In this document: one piece after another, positions 33,470-42,338 of the stretch
How positions within the stretch are numbered: position 1 is the stretch's first letter
Layout: every line of letters starts with the position of its first letter
Assembly (NCBI GenBank): GCA_964588995.1
Contig: CAZPQM010000010.1
Span: forward strand, 3,046 to 67,045
DNA length: 64,000 bases
Source: CAZPQM01 sp964588995
GTDB taxonomy: Bacteria > Pseudomonadota > Alphaproteobacteria > Rickettsiales > UBA8987
Reading direction: 5' to 3'
Notes under the pieces: generated by a model
Seen by the model: only the letters and a program-made list of their open reading frames with translations
Databases searched by the model: none
Told to the model about the DNA's origin: nothing
Made by a program: the position numbers and the translations under genes

Positions 33470-34043
33470 AGAAGATGCTTCCGGCAATCTCTCCGCTCGT
33501 AATCAGGGTGGGAGAGAGGGGCTACGCTCTGGAGAGGATGGGGGTGAGATGGCCCCCCTCCCAACCTCCCCGCGCACGCAGGGGGAGGAGTTAAAGGTAA
33601 ACAGCACGCCGGGAGAAAAGCTAAAGAATATCTCTCTCCCGCCTACGGAAAATCCACTCATCTCCCCCCCCCTTGCGGAAAATCCCCCTATCTCCCCCCC
33701 GCCTGCGGGGGGGATTAAGGGGGGGCCAAAAGCCCCTGCCAGTCATCCTACCCATCTCCTGCGCTTTGTCGTCCGCCGGGTTATCGGGGCGAATGTCCTG
33801 CTGCTGACCGTCATCGGAGTGTGCCTGCTTGAATACCGCCATGCGCTGCTTTTGGCAGGGCTTTGCGCATTCGGATTCCTACATAATTTCAACCTGCTGA
33901 GATGGTATATCACGGAAAAGGCAGATTACCTCACTCCGGAGATACGTTCGCAGCTCGCTCCCATCATGTTCATCATACCCGGCTTGCTCACCACGCCATA
34001 CCTGATCGCTGCGTTGGCAGGGCTCGTGCTGTTTACGGTGTGA
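33456..34043 (+). CDS. Small membrane protein with repeat-derived N-terminal region
   Basis: A 195-residue protein. The C-terminal ~95 residues look like a genuine protein: a basic start (RFVVRRVIGANVLLLTVIGV) and about three to four membrane helices, ending TPYLIAALAGLVLFTV. The first ~100 residues (MKRRKEDASGN onward) are Gly/Pro/Ser-rich and encoded by repeat DNA full of C- and G-runs, including two near-copies of a unit reading ENPLISPPLA / ENPPISPPPA. The true ancestral start is probably GTG or ATG somewhere near 33750, or the start at 33456, where it overlaps the lysS stop by 14 bases. No family is recognised for the membrane part. It lies between lysS and greA. Confidence 0.55.
   Translation: MKRRKEDASGNLSARNQGGREGLRSGEDGGEMAPLPTSPRTQGEELKVNSTPGEKLKNISLPPTENPLISPPLAENPPISPPPAGGIKGGPKAPASHPTHLLRFVVRRVIGANVLLLTVIGVCLLEYRHALLLAGLCAFGFLHNFNLLRWYITEKADYLTPEIRSQLAPIMFIIPGLLTTPYLIAALAGLVLFTV
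33480..33745. repeat. C/G-run palindromic repeat cluster
   Basis: Two adjacent repeat blocks. The first (about 33500-33600) ends, on the opposite strand, with AACTCCTCCCCCTGCGTGCG followed by CGGGGAGG, related to the arms of the lysS element. The second (about 33630-33740) has tandem units around CATCTCCCCCCCCCTTGCGG and TATCTCCCCCCCGCCTGCGG, and ends GGGGGATTAAGGGGGG. Both are translated as part of the overlapping small membrane protein. Confidence 0.6.
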
Positions 34044-34125
34044 CAGATTTTGCGTATATCCCTTGCATCGCCACGCCGATTCAATTAGATAGGAATTTTG
34101 GGTAACCTGAACTTACTATAGCATT

Positions 34126-34599
34126 ATGGATAAAGCACCTATTACCAAGGAGGGCTTTGCTCGCCTTGAAGCGGAACTGAAGCAACTGAAAACCGCAGAG
34201 CGCCCGGCTGTAGCCGAGCAGATAGCGGCAGCGCGAGAGCACGGCGATCTGAAAGAAAACGCGGAGTATCATGCCGCGCGCGAGAAACAGAGCTTTCTGG
34301 AAGGGCAGATTGCGCAGTTTGAAGACTGGGTGGCCCGCGCCGACATTGTGGATACAGGCAAACTCACCGGCAATCGCGTCGTATTCGGCGCACGCGTTGA
34401 GCTCTATGATGTGGATACGGAGGAGGAACACACCTATCGTATCGTCGGCGAATATGAGGCGGATATAAATAACAATCTGGTCTCGATAACGTCACCGATT
34501 GCACGCGGCCTGATCGGCAAGGAGGTCGATGATGTCGTGAAAATTAAAACACCGGGTGGTGTAAAAGAGTACGAAATTGTGAGTGTTAGCTTTTCCTGA
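34126..34599 (+). CDS. greA: Transcription elongation factor GreA
   Basis: A 157-residue GreA, the standard length. It enters the RNA polymerase secondary channel and stimulates cleavage of backtracked RNA. The N-terminal coiled coil holds the tip residues in AREHGDLKENAEYHAAREKQ, where the conserved acidic residues (Asp-Leu-Lys-Glu-Asn) are all present. The C-terminal FKBP-like domain runs from FGARVELYDVDTEEEHTYRIVGEYEAD to SPIARGLIGKEVDDVVKIKTPGG. The gene stands 82 bases after the small membrane protein on the same strand. Confidence 0.96.
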   Translation: MDKAPITKEGFARLEAELKQLKTAERPAVAEQIAAAREHGDLKENAEYHAAREKQSFLEGQIAQFEDWVARADIVDTGKLTGNRVVFGARVELYDVDTEEEHTYRIVGEYEADINNNLVSITSPIARGLIGKEVDDVVKIKTPGGVKEYEIVSVSFS

Positions 34600-34758
34600 T
34601 TAGACCAAACGCGTTACGTCCGGAATTGGCGTGATTGCGTGCCTGTTCGCATCAAATGATTGGCAATTCTGGTGCAAGAAGATAAACAGCCATGTTTTCC
34701 GTTGGATTTTCCAAAAGATATTGTATTACTTACGGTAAGATATCTTGTTAGGGGGCGT

Positions 34759-37700
34759 ATGCCGATAGGAGCTTATTTCCGTCGCAGTACAGCTATTGCG
34801 TTCATCGCGGGCAGTTTAATCACTGTCACCGCCCCTTTCGTGATGGCGCAAGCGATTGATTTCGGTCGTCCACTTATCAATGCTGCCGATCAGGGCAATC
34901 TCGAACAGGTAGAGCAGATTCTGGGCAAGGGCGTTAACCCTAACCGCCGGGGTAAATTTGAAGCGACCGCGCTGATGCGAGCCGCCTATAACGGCCATAC
35001 TGACGTAGCTAAAGCATTGCTGGGCGCCGGTGCCGACGTCAATGCCCCCGATGTCGGTGGTGCGACCGCGTTGCATCTGGCTGCGCGGGAAGGTCATAGC
35101 GAGCTCGCGACACTGCTGATCCGAAGCGGCGCTGATGTTAATTTGCGCGACGGAGAAGGTTGGACGCCGCTGATGCGCGCCGTAGCCTCGGAAGAACCGC
35201 TCATTGTACAGAAGCTACTGGATGAAGGCGCTACCACCGGCGCCCGCGCCTTTACCGGAGAAACCGCGCTGATCCTCGCCGTACGCCGCCGCAATGCCGA
35301 ACTCGTGAGTACGTTGCTGCAATATGGCGCCGATCCTTCGCTGACCGATAACGACGGCTACAGCCCGATTGATATCGCTACCCAGCAAAACAGCGATGCG
35401 ATGCGCTCACAGTTGATTGCGGCGAAGAAAGCGCCGCGCCCTGCACCGCGTCAGGATCCGCTACCGCCTGCGTCCCTGCCTCCGGGCCGCTCCCCGGCAG
35501 CCGCATCCGAGCCGGTGCCTCCCTCCGATACCGGGCCGATCAGCGAATATAGTGCAGGGGCTACTTACCTGCCACCGTCGATTGAGACGCCACTCGGCGA
35601 GGCGTTTGACGCACGGCTTTCCCGCTTTCCCGAGGGTGATCCCTACCGCTCTAAAGCAGTTGAGGCGGCGCGCCGTGTCGAGCAGGCACAGGCAGCACAA
35701 CTTGCCGCCGAACGGGCCGCACGCAATGCCGCCGCCGAGCTGGAAGCCTTGCGCGAAAAAGAACGGGAAGTGCAGCGTGCCGCCGTTGATGAGGAAGCCG
35801 CTCGCACTGCTGCTGCTCAGGCCGAAATTGAACGCATCCGTGCCGAGCTGGTGCTTGCAGAACGGGCCGTAGGCGAAGCCGAGAAAGATCTAAACCGTGC
35901 AAATGCGGAGCTGGAAGCGGTCAAAACACAGGCGGTGGAAGCGCTTGCCTCCCTTAATAGCGAGGTGAGTAGCGAAACGGCCCGGCTCAATCAGGAACTG
36001 CAGCAGGCGCAAGCTGCTATCCAGCGGGCGAAGGTCAATCGTCAGTCCGCTCAGCAACGAAAAACCGAAGCGCTAGACCGGCAGGAAAAAGAAAATGCGC
36101 GCATGATGGCCGCCCGTAAAGCGGCGGATGAAGCGCTCGTGATCGCGCAGCAACGCGCTGCCGTAGTCGATGAGGCGCGGTCGGAGCTTCGTGCGTTTCA
36201 GCGGCAGGCGCAGGATCTGATTATCCGCGAAAGCCGCGGCGAAACACCGAATGGCCGCCGCCGTCCGGCCGCCAATGCTGCCCGTACCGATGAAGAATGG
36301 TGGAAGGAGCGCGCCGGGATCGAAGATACACCCCCGGAATCCGCTGCTACCCGCTTAGCCGGCTCACAAAGCGCCATGCAGCAAAGCCTGCAGAAGGCCG
36401 AATCGCTGGAGGCCAAAGTACGTGAGGAAAATGAGGCGCGTCAGGCTGCGCAGCGTGCTGAGACCGAGGCTATGCGGGTCGCGGTCGAAGTCTCGCAGGT
36501 CGCGGCGCAAACCGCGGCAACAGTGGAGAATGCCGAGCAGGATATGCGCAAGGCCGCTGCCGCTATCACTGCCGGGGAAACGCGCATCGCGGAAATTCAG
36601 GCTGCACTCGAACGGCAGGATCGTAAAATTGCCGATACGCGCCGTAAGATCGAGCAGCAGAATGCACTTGCCCTTAAAAAAGCCGAAGCCAATCAGGACG
36701 CGGCAGAAGTACAACTTGCCGAGGCACAGCAAACGGTCGGACAGCTTCAGGAGCAACTGGAGGCAGCACGGTTGATCGCATCCGAACGCACGCAGAAATT
36801 CCGCCGGATGCAAGCTATTTCCGCGCAAGAGGCCGAGCAGCGCGCACTTGAAGCGCGGCAGCGTTTAGCCGCAGCAGAAAAAGCAGCACGGGAAGCGGAT
36901 AAGCGTATTGAGGCCTCCGTTGCCGAGGCGCGCAGGGCGGAACGCCTCGCACAAGCTGCCGAGGCGAAACGTCTCGCTGCGATTGAGGCAGAGAAAAAAC
37001 GCCGCGAAGTGGAACTGATTAAAAAAGCGGAAACCGAGCGTATCCGCCGTATGCAACTGGCAAAAGCGCAGGAGGAGGCGGATCAGATTCTGGGTGAAGC
37101 CCGGCGGATGGAAGAACAGGCGGCGAATATTGCCGGTGCGGCCTCCGAACGGATTGAGCAGGCGCAGGCGGAAGAGCGGCTGGCGCAGGAAGCGATTGAA
37201 GAGGCCGAGGCAAAAATCCGCGCAGCGCAAATGGCGGAGGATAGCGTGGTTATGGCCAAGCAGCGCGCCGCAGAAGCTACGGAGCGGGCGCGACTGGCAG
37301 CGGCTGAGATCAAAGCCGCGCGTGCAGCAGCGCAGGCGGAAGAGGCGCGGAAGCGTCGCGAACTAGCCGAAGAGCAGGCGCGTATCATCGAAGAAGCCCG
37401 CAAGCGCCGCCGCGAAATCGAGCAGGCGGAAATTGCCGCTGCGCGTGAACGTGCCGAGAAAGCAGCGCAGGCAGCGCAACTGCTTGCTCAGAAAATGCAG
37501 GAAGCGGAGCGTATGGCAGCCGATGCGGCGCGGCGTGACAAATTCCTTGCCGCGCAGGATGCCGCAGCCGAGCTCAAGGAAAACCAGATCAGGCAGGAAG
37601 AGGCAAGCGCAGCGGAACGGCTCGCAAGCGCGATGGTCCGTGCGGCTGAAACCGAGTCGGAAGCCACCCTCGCGCAGGCAAAGGTGCGCCGCGCCGAACT

Positions 37701-39675
37701 CGATGCACAGGCACGTGAAATGGAAGCCGAGCTGAAAGCGGCACGCGAAGAGGCGGAACGTATCGCGCAGGCCACCATCCTCGCCGCCGAGGAAGAAGCC
37801 GCAGCTCGGATAGCAGCGGCGCAGCGGCGCATTCAGGAAGAGGAAGCGCGCCTCGCCGCCGCGCAGGAACAGGCGGAGATTGCCCGTATCGCCAAGCTGG
37901 AAGCGGCTGAGAAAGTGAAGGAAGCAAAAGCACGCGAAGCCGAGCGCCTCAAGCGTATCAAACTGGCCGAAGCGCAGGCCGAAGCCGAACGCAAGCTGGA
38001 GGAAGCGCGCATTCAGGCGCTGGAAGAAAAAGCGCGTGAGCGTATTCAGGCAGCGCGTCTGAAGGCGGAAGAAATCGAGAAAGCACAGCTGCAGGCGGCG
38101 CGAATCAAGGCCGAGGCCGAAGAAGAGAAACAGCTTGCTGAAGCACGTATACAGGCGGCGGAGGATGCAGCACGCATAGCCGCGATGCGTATCCGTGCCG
38201 AAGAGGAAGCCGCGAAACGCGTCGCCGAGATGCGTATCCGCGATGCAGCGGAAGAAGCGGCCTTATTGCAGGCGGAAAAGATCCGTGCAGCAGAAGAAAA
38301 AGCGATCGAAATCGCGAACGAAGAGCTGCAGAAAGCCGAGCAGCAGGCGAGTGCAATCCTGGAAGAGGCCGAACAGCAGGAGCAGCAATCGGCTGAGCTT
38401 TCCGCCACGATGCTGCGTATGGCGGAAGAAGAAGCCGAGCAGAAACGTCGTACGGCGGTTGAAGCCCTTGCCCGCGCCGAACTGGAAGCAGAGCAAAAAC
38501 TGACACTGGCCGAAATCGAAGCCGAGCGGGCGCGTGCACGGGAATTGGCGCAAGCCCGGCGCGATGCAGCCTTAACGGCTGAACAAATCCGGGCCGAAGC
38601 ACGCGAACTTGCCCGTCTGGCCCGTGAGCGCGCACGCTTGGAGGAAGAACAGTCCGCGGAGATAGTTGAACAGCGCCGCGCAGAAGCCCGCCGGATTGCC
38701 GAGCAGGCTGACCGCACGATTGAAGAAGCCGAGCGCGAGGCGGAGCGCATAAAAGAACTGAAAATCAAGCAGGCTGAGATTGAAGCGCTGGAGCGTGCCG
38801 CCCGTACCGCGGCAGAAGAACGGCTGCGGGCAAAAGAGCGCGCGGCCGAAGCGGCAGCTGCAGCAGAAGCTGAGCGCATCCGGGCTGAGGCGGCCAACCG
38901 CCGGGCTCTTGAGCAGGAACGGCTGATCCGTGAGCAATATCAAGGCCTGCCGGACTTTGTCGATGAAACGGTGATCCGTGAGGATTTACAACGCGCCCGC
39001 GAAGAGGCCGAGCGGCTACAACGTGAAGCGCTGCAGGCTACTCCCACGGTAAAACCGCGCTCACCGCGCCCTGAACCCGCACCGCCTGCCCAGCCTGAAC
39101 CGCCTCGTGAGCCTGCCCCTGCCCCGCAAACTCCACCACAACAGCCACAGCTGGATTTACCGGAAGTGCAGGAACTAAGCCTGCCGGAATTAGAGGCGTC
39201 CTCCGATAAACCGTTACCGCGTGCAGCCAATCAGGAACCTACCACGGCAACCCTGCCGGAAGCGCTGAACGAAGAGATCGAATCGATCATTGCCGAACTG
39301 CCGGCACGGGAGAACCTCCCCTCACGGGCGCGTGATTCGGCGCGGGTACAAATCGCCGAAGCGGTCCGTGTCCCGGCTGACCAGAACGGCAATGTCGAAT
39401 ATGAATGGTTTGACCCGTCCGCCTCACCGGATACGGCGGCGCCCCTCTTTATTCAGGTCGGCCCGTTTGATTCGGAGGATTCCGCCGCGACCTATTTCAC
39501 GACTGTGGTGAGCCGCAACCGCCTGACCGAATATAGTCTGAATGTCATGCCGCCCGCGGAAAGCCGCCCGGGCTATCGCCTCAAGATAGGCCCGATCGCG
39601 CGGCAAGGGCAGATTGCTGAACTCTGCGTCCTCTTCGGCAGTGAGGGCCTTGTCTGCTCGCAGCATACCGAGTAA
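34759..39675 (+). CDS. Giant ankyrin / coiled-coil / SPOR protein
   Basis: A 1638-residue protein with an unusual layout. A signal peptide (MPIGAYFRRSTAIAFIAGSL ... VMAQA) is followed by about five to six ankyrin repeats (residues 35-200; for example TALMRAAYNGHTDVAKALLGAGADVN). A Pro-rich linker precedes an almost unbroken coiled-coil region from about 297 to 1390, extremely rich in Ala, Glu, Arg and Gln (EEAERIAQATILAAEEEAAA is typical). A second Pro-rich linker (about 1430-1465) leads to a C-terminal SPOR domain (about 1560-1638, FIQVGPFDSEDSAATYF ... GYRLKIGPI), which binds denuded septal peptidoglycan. It should therefore be periplasmic. The frame is open from 34660, but the Met at 34759 begins the signal peptide and follows a G-rich ribosome site. 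It overlaps coaE by one base. Confidence 0.85.
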   Translation: MPIGAYFRRSTAIAFIAGSLITVTAPFVMAQAIDFGRPLINAADQGNLEQVEQILGKGVNPNRRGKFEATALMRAAYNGHTDVAKALLGAGADVNAPDVGGATALHLAAREGHSELATLLIRSGADVNLRDGEGWTPLMRAVASEEPLIVQKLLDEGATTGARAFTGETALILAVRRRNAELVSTLLQYGADPSLTDNDGYSPIDIATQQNSDAMRSQLIAAKKAPRPAPRQDPLPPASLPPGRSPAAASEPVPPSDTGPISEYSAGATYLPPSIETPLGEAFDARLSRFPEGDPYRSKAVEAARRVEQAQAAQLAAERAARNAAAELEALREKEREVQRAAVDEEAARTAAAQAEIERIRAELVLAERAVGEAEKDLNRANAELEAVKTQAVEALASLNSEVSSETARLNQELQQAQAAIQRAKVNRQSAQQRKTEALDRQEKENARMMAARKAADEALVIAQQRAAVVDEARSELRAFQRQAQDLIIRESRGETPNGRRRPAANAARTDEEWWKERAGIEDTPPESAATRLAGSQSAMQQSLQKAESLEAKVREENEARQAAQRAETEAMRVAVEVSQVAAQTAATVENAEQDMRKAAAAITAGETRIAEIQAALERQDRKIADTRRKIEQQNALALKKAEANQDAAEVQLAEAQQTVGQLQEQLEAARLIASERTQKFRRMQAISAQEAEQRALEARQRLAAAEKAAREADKRIEASVAEARRAERLAQAAEAKRLAAIEAEKKRREVELIKKAETERIRRMQLAKAQEEADQILGEARRMEEQAANIAGAASERIEQAQAEERLAQEAIEEAEAKIRAAQMAEDSVVMAKQRAAEATERARLAAAEIKAARAAAQAEEARKRRELAEEQARIIEEARKRRREIEQAEIAAARERAEKAAQAAQLLAQKMQEAERMAADAARRDKFLAAQDAAAELKENQIRQEEASAAERLASAMVRAAETESEATLAQAKVRRAELDAQAREMEAELKAAREEAERIAQATILAAEEEAAARIAAAQRRIQEEEARLAAAQEQAEIARIAKLEAAEKVKEAKAREAERLKRIKLAEAQAEAERKLEEARIQALEEKARERIQAARLKAEEIEKAQLQAARIKAEAEEEKQLAEARIQAAEDAARIAAMRIRAEEEAAKRVAEMRIRDAAEEAALLQAEKIRAAEEKAIEIANEELQKAEQQASAILEEAEQQEQQSAELSATMLRMAEEEAEQKRRTAVEALARAELEAEQKLTLAEIEAERARARELAQARRDAALTAEQIRAEARELARLARERARLEEEQSAEIVEQRRAEARRIAEQADRTIEEAEREAERIKELKIKQAEIEALERAARTAAEERLRAKERAAEAAAAAEAERIRAEAANRRALEQERLIREQYQGLPDFVDETVIREDLQRAREEAERLQREALQATPTVKPRSPRPEPAPPAQPEPPREPAPAPQTPPQQPQLDLPEVQELSLPELEASSDKPLPRAANQEPTTATLPEALNEEIESIIAELPARENLPSRARDSARVQIAEAVRVPADQNGNVEYEWFDPSASPDTAAPLFIQVGPFDSEDSAATYFTTVVSRNRLTEYSLNVMPPAESRPGYRLKIGPIARQGQIAELCVLFGSEGLVCSQHTE

Positions 39676-40265
39676 TGACCCATATTATCGGGCTGACCGG
39701 AGGGATTGCGAGCGGTAAAAGCCTCGTAGCCGATACGTTTCGCTCGCTACACATCCCGGTTTACGACGCGGATCAGGAAGTGCACCGCCTGCTGCGCGAG
39801 GACCGCGAGGTGATCGATGCGGTCCGCAAACGTTTCGGCGTGAAGGTGATAGCCGATGGTGTCGTGGATCGCCGGGCGCTCGGAGCCGTTATTTTCCATC
39901 AGCCCGATGTCCGGAAACAGCTCGAAGCCATACTTCATCCGAAACTTGCCGGGATTCGCGACCGCTTTGTCGAGACGCACCGGGGTCGCGCGTCGAAAGT
40001 GATCCTGCTGGATATTCCGTTACTGTTTGAAACCGGAGCCGATCAGCATTGCGATGCGGTCTGGATGGTGATGGTCACGCCTGAGCTGCAGATAGAGCGA
40101 GCCCTCGCGCGCGGGAAACACGATAAGGCCACGTTGAACGAAATCATCGCCGCGCAGGGTGATCTCGCTGCAAAGGCGGCTAAAGCAGATGTGATAATCG
40201 ATAATAATGGATCCAAAGCGGCCACGCGTGAAACGGTCGAGCGACTCCTCACCCCCTACCTCTGA
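39675..40265 (+). CDS. coaE: Dephospho-CoA kinase
   Basis: A 196-residue P-loop kinase performing the last step of coenzyme A synthesis, phosphorylation of dephospho-CoA at the 3' ribose hydroxyl. The P-loop is GLTGGIASGKS at residues 6-16, the acidic substrate site is in VYDADQEVHRLL, and further family pieces are FHQPDVRKQLEAILHP, VILLDIPLLFETGADQHCD and ALARGKHDKATLNEIIAAQ. Length is normal. The start codon shares a base with the stop of the giant SPOR protein gene (TAATG), so translation may be coupled. The zinc-ribbon gene converges on its 3' end two bases away. Confidence 0.94.
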   Translation: MTHIIGLTGGIASGKSLVADTFRSLHIPVYDADQEVHRLLREDREVIDAVRKRFGVKVIADGVVDRRALGAVIFHQPDVRKQLEAILHPKLAGIRDRFVETHRGRASKVILLDIPLLFETGADQHCDAVWMVMVTPELQIERALARGKHDKATLNEIIAAQGDLAAKAAKADVIIDNNGSKAATRETVERLLTPYL

Positions 40266-40267
40266 TT

Positions 40268-40987
40268 CTATTGCCGGAAGCTGAGCTCCCATGCATTGCC
40301 GATATCCAGCACGAGATGTTTCGCCAGAGACGGAATATTCGTAATCTCTGGCGTGATGATCACCGTCTCGCCGGGTTCAAGCAGGTCTTTCTGCACCGGA
40401 TAGGTCAGCCTGCCGATTTCGCGCCCCTGCTTACTCAGCAGGGTGATGACCACATCGGGCATAACGCGGATGGTGTCAGCGTCGTTGCTTATCTCTCCCT
40501 CAAGCCATAATTCCAGTTGATCGCCAAGGGGTTTGCGCTCCACCTCAAGCCGCGTAAATCCCAGCCCATCGGTGTTTTGCAGCCCGATCCCCTCAAACAG
40601 ATCGCTCAGCATCGGGTAATGCTCGTGATGGGCGATCAGCCCGGTCGTAATGGCAAGCAGCAGCGAAGCAACTGCGCCGAGTTTCAGTAAAACTCCTGCC
40701 TGCTTCGGCGGCACTTCCACAGCGTTAACCGGCTCATAGCGCAGCGGCTCATCTCCGCTGTCATCCGGCTGTTCCTCCTCCAGCAGCATAGCGAAGGGGT
40801 CGGCCTCCTCCGCAGCCTCCGCAGCAACCTTCTCTTCTGGCAGGGCTTCTTCCGGTTGTTCCTCGACACGCGGATCATAATACCAGCTATGCCCACAGCG
40901 CGAACATTTGACCATACGCCCGTCTTCCCCTATCGCTTCGCGCGGGGCGGTAAAATGCGTGGTGCAGGCCGGGCAGATAATAATCAT
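40268..40987 (-). CDS. MJ0042-type zinc-ribbon membrane protein (DUF3426-like)
   Basis: A 239-residue protein found widely in alphaproteobacteria. It begins with a zinc ribbon, CPACTTHFTAPREAIGEDGR with a second pair CSRCGHSW, giving two CxxC knuckles. An acidic linker (PEEALPEEKVAAEAAEEAD) leads to one membrane helix (VASLLLAITTGLIAHH, near residue 110), and the outer part has a beta-sandwich-like sequence (LELWLEGEISNDADTIRVMP, DLLEPGETVIITPEI). Such proteins are annotated as zinc-ribbon and DUF3426 proteins of unknown role, with the ribbon in the cytoplasm. The gene stands alone, convergent with coaE and divergent from the YdcF-like gene. Confidence 0.8.
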   Translation of the reverse strand: MIIICPACTTHFTAPREAIGEDGRMVKCSRCGHSWYYDPRVEEQPEEALPEEKVAAEAAEEADPFAMLLEEEQPDDSGDEPLRYEPVNAVEVPPKQAGVLLKLGAVASLLLAITTGLIAHHEHYPMLSDLFEGIGLQNTDGLGFTRLEVERKPLGDQLELWLEGEISNDADTIRVMPDVVITLLSKQGREIGRLTYPVQKDLLEPGETVIITPEITNIPSLAKHLVLDIGNAWELSFRQ

Positions 40988-41042
40988 AGTGGCATGATAC
41001 GCGATTCAGGGTTATAAAGTACAGCGTAAGAAGAGGTGCCGT

Positions 41043-41612
41043 GTGATCCGCATTGCTTTCATAACGTTTCTGTGCCTGCTCATGATCGCCATGGCGGGCT
41101 TTCTGTGGTATATATCCCGCTTTCAGCCCGAGCCGGACATTGCCGACCTGCAGGAAGCGGATAGCGTCATCGTACTAACCGGGGGGACGAACCGCATTCG
41201 GCAGGGGTTGAATATCCTACAGGAAGGCAAGGCTGACCGGCTCTTAATTTCCGGCGTTGGGGAAGCCACAGAGCTCCCTGATATTGCGGTGAACCATCCG
41301 GAAATAGCGGATTATGCCCAGCGGATTACCCTCGGCCGGGAAGCCAGCAGCACGCGTGAGAATGCCAGTGAAGTCCGCAGCTATATTCAGGAACATGACC
41401 TCGAATCCATCATTCTCGTCACCTCGTATTACCATATGCCGCGCAGTCTGCTGGAGCACCGCGCCTTGCTACCGACCGTCAGCATTACGCCTTTTCCGGT
41501 GCAGCCCGATCAGCTGCAACATACGGGCTGGTGGAAAACGCCCTCGACGATTCGTCTGTACCTGACGGAATATTATAAATACCTCGCCAGTCTTATCATC
41601 CCGGGATATTGA
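41043..41612 (+). CDS. YdcF/SanA-family (DUF218) membrane-anchored protein
   Basis: A 189-residue protein with an N-terminal membrane helix (IAFITFLCLLMIAMAGFLWY) and a DUF218 domain: DSVIVLTGGTNRIRQGLNIL, ADRLLISGVGE, REASSTRENASEVRSYIQEH and ILVTSYYHMPRSLLEH. The family includes SanA and ElyC, linked to envelope integrity and to lipid carrier or peptidoglycan precursor metabolism. The GTG start at 41043 follows an AAGAGG site. plsC begins four bases after its stop, so an operon of envelope genes (this gene, plsC, ICMT-like) is likely. Confidence 0.85.
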   Translation: MIRIAFITFLCLLMIAMAGFLWYISRFQPEPDIADLQEADSVIVLTGGTNRIRQGLNILQEGKADRLLISGVGEATELPDIAVNHPEIADYAQRITLGREASSTRENASEVRSYIQEHDLESIILVTSYYHMPRSLLEHRALLPTVSITPFPVQPDQLQHTGWWKTPSTIRLYLTEYYKYLASLIIPGY

Positions 41613-41615
41613 ACC

Positions 41616-42338
41616 ATGGCAAAATTACGCACTATCGTATTCAAACTATATTTTGCTGTGCTGACCAGCCTGCTATGCATTGGCTTTATGCCGTTTTTCT
41701 TATTGCCGCGTCGCTTTACCGTCTATGGAGCCGGTATATGGTGCTGGCTGGTCATTAAGGGTTTACGCCTTATTACCGGGGTGAAATATGAACTTGAAGG
41801 GCTCGAACATATCCAAAAACGCCCGGTGATTATCGCAAGCCAGCATCAGTCGATGTGGGAAACGCTTGTGCTCTACAGCCGTTTCATGCACCCGAATTTC
41901 GTGCTGAAAAAGGAGCTTACCCAGATTCCAATTTTTGGCTGGTATTTAACGCTCGCGGAAAATATTCCGGTGAAGCGGGGCGGCGGTGCAAGTGCGTTAA
42001 AAGGTATGTTGGCCCATGTGAAGGATCGGCTGAACAAAAACCGTATTATCGTGATTTTTCCGCATGGCACGCGTGCAAAGCCCGGTGAAGCCAAGCCGTT
42101 GCATCCTGGGATCACGGCGATTTACCGCTCGCTTCCGAAAGATAGTGACATCCATGTGGTACCGGCAACGCTCAATTCCGGCGCGCACTGGCCCAAGCGG
42201 GGCACGATCACCCCTGGCACGATCCGCTGGACCTTTCATGAACCGATTCAGGGAGGTCTGGACAAAAATGTCTTTATTGCCCAGCTGGAGGCTACATTGA
42301 ATCACTCACCCCCTTCGGAAAAAAAGCATGAGCGATAA
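41616..42338 (+). CDS. plsC: 1-acyl-sn-glycerol-3-phosphate acyltransferase
   Basis: A 240-residue PlsC-family enzyme that acylates lysophosphatidic acid to phosphatidic acid at the inner membrane. The catalytic HxxxxE/D-type motif is HQSMWET (the family form NHxSxxD is replaced by QHQSMWE, as in a common alphaproteobacterial subgroup), and the substrate-binding motif is FPHGTRAKPGE. A membrane helix lies at the N-terminus (LYFAVLTSLLCIGFMPFFLL). It sits between the YdcF-like gene (4 bases before) and the ICMT-like gene, which overlaps its 3' end by 11 bases, making a three-gene operon. Confidence 0.9.
   Translation: MAKLRTIVFKLYFAVLTSLLCIGFMPFFLLPRRFTVYGAGIWCWLVIKGLRLITGVKYELEGLEHIQKRPVIIASQHQSMWETLVLYSRFMHPNFVLKKELTQIPIFGWYLTLAENIPVKRGGGASALKGMLAHVKDRLNKNRIIVIFPHGTRAKPGEAKPLHPGITAIYRSLPKDSDIHVVPATLNSGAHWPKRGTITPGTIRWTFHEPIQGGLDKNVFIAQLEATLNHSPPSEKKHER

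Noticed and set aside
33480..33745. CRISPR array in the repeated C-run region
   Set aside because: The units are unequal, C/G-run based and have no unique spacers of constant length; no cas gene is in the window.
38046..38897. Long antisense frame of 283 residues opposite the giant coiled-coil gene
   Set aside because: Its Ala/Ser/Arg monotony is the mirror of GC-rich Glu/Ala/Arg codons on the other strand; no start context or family.
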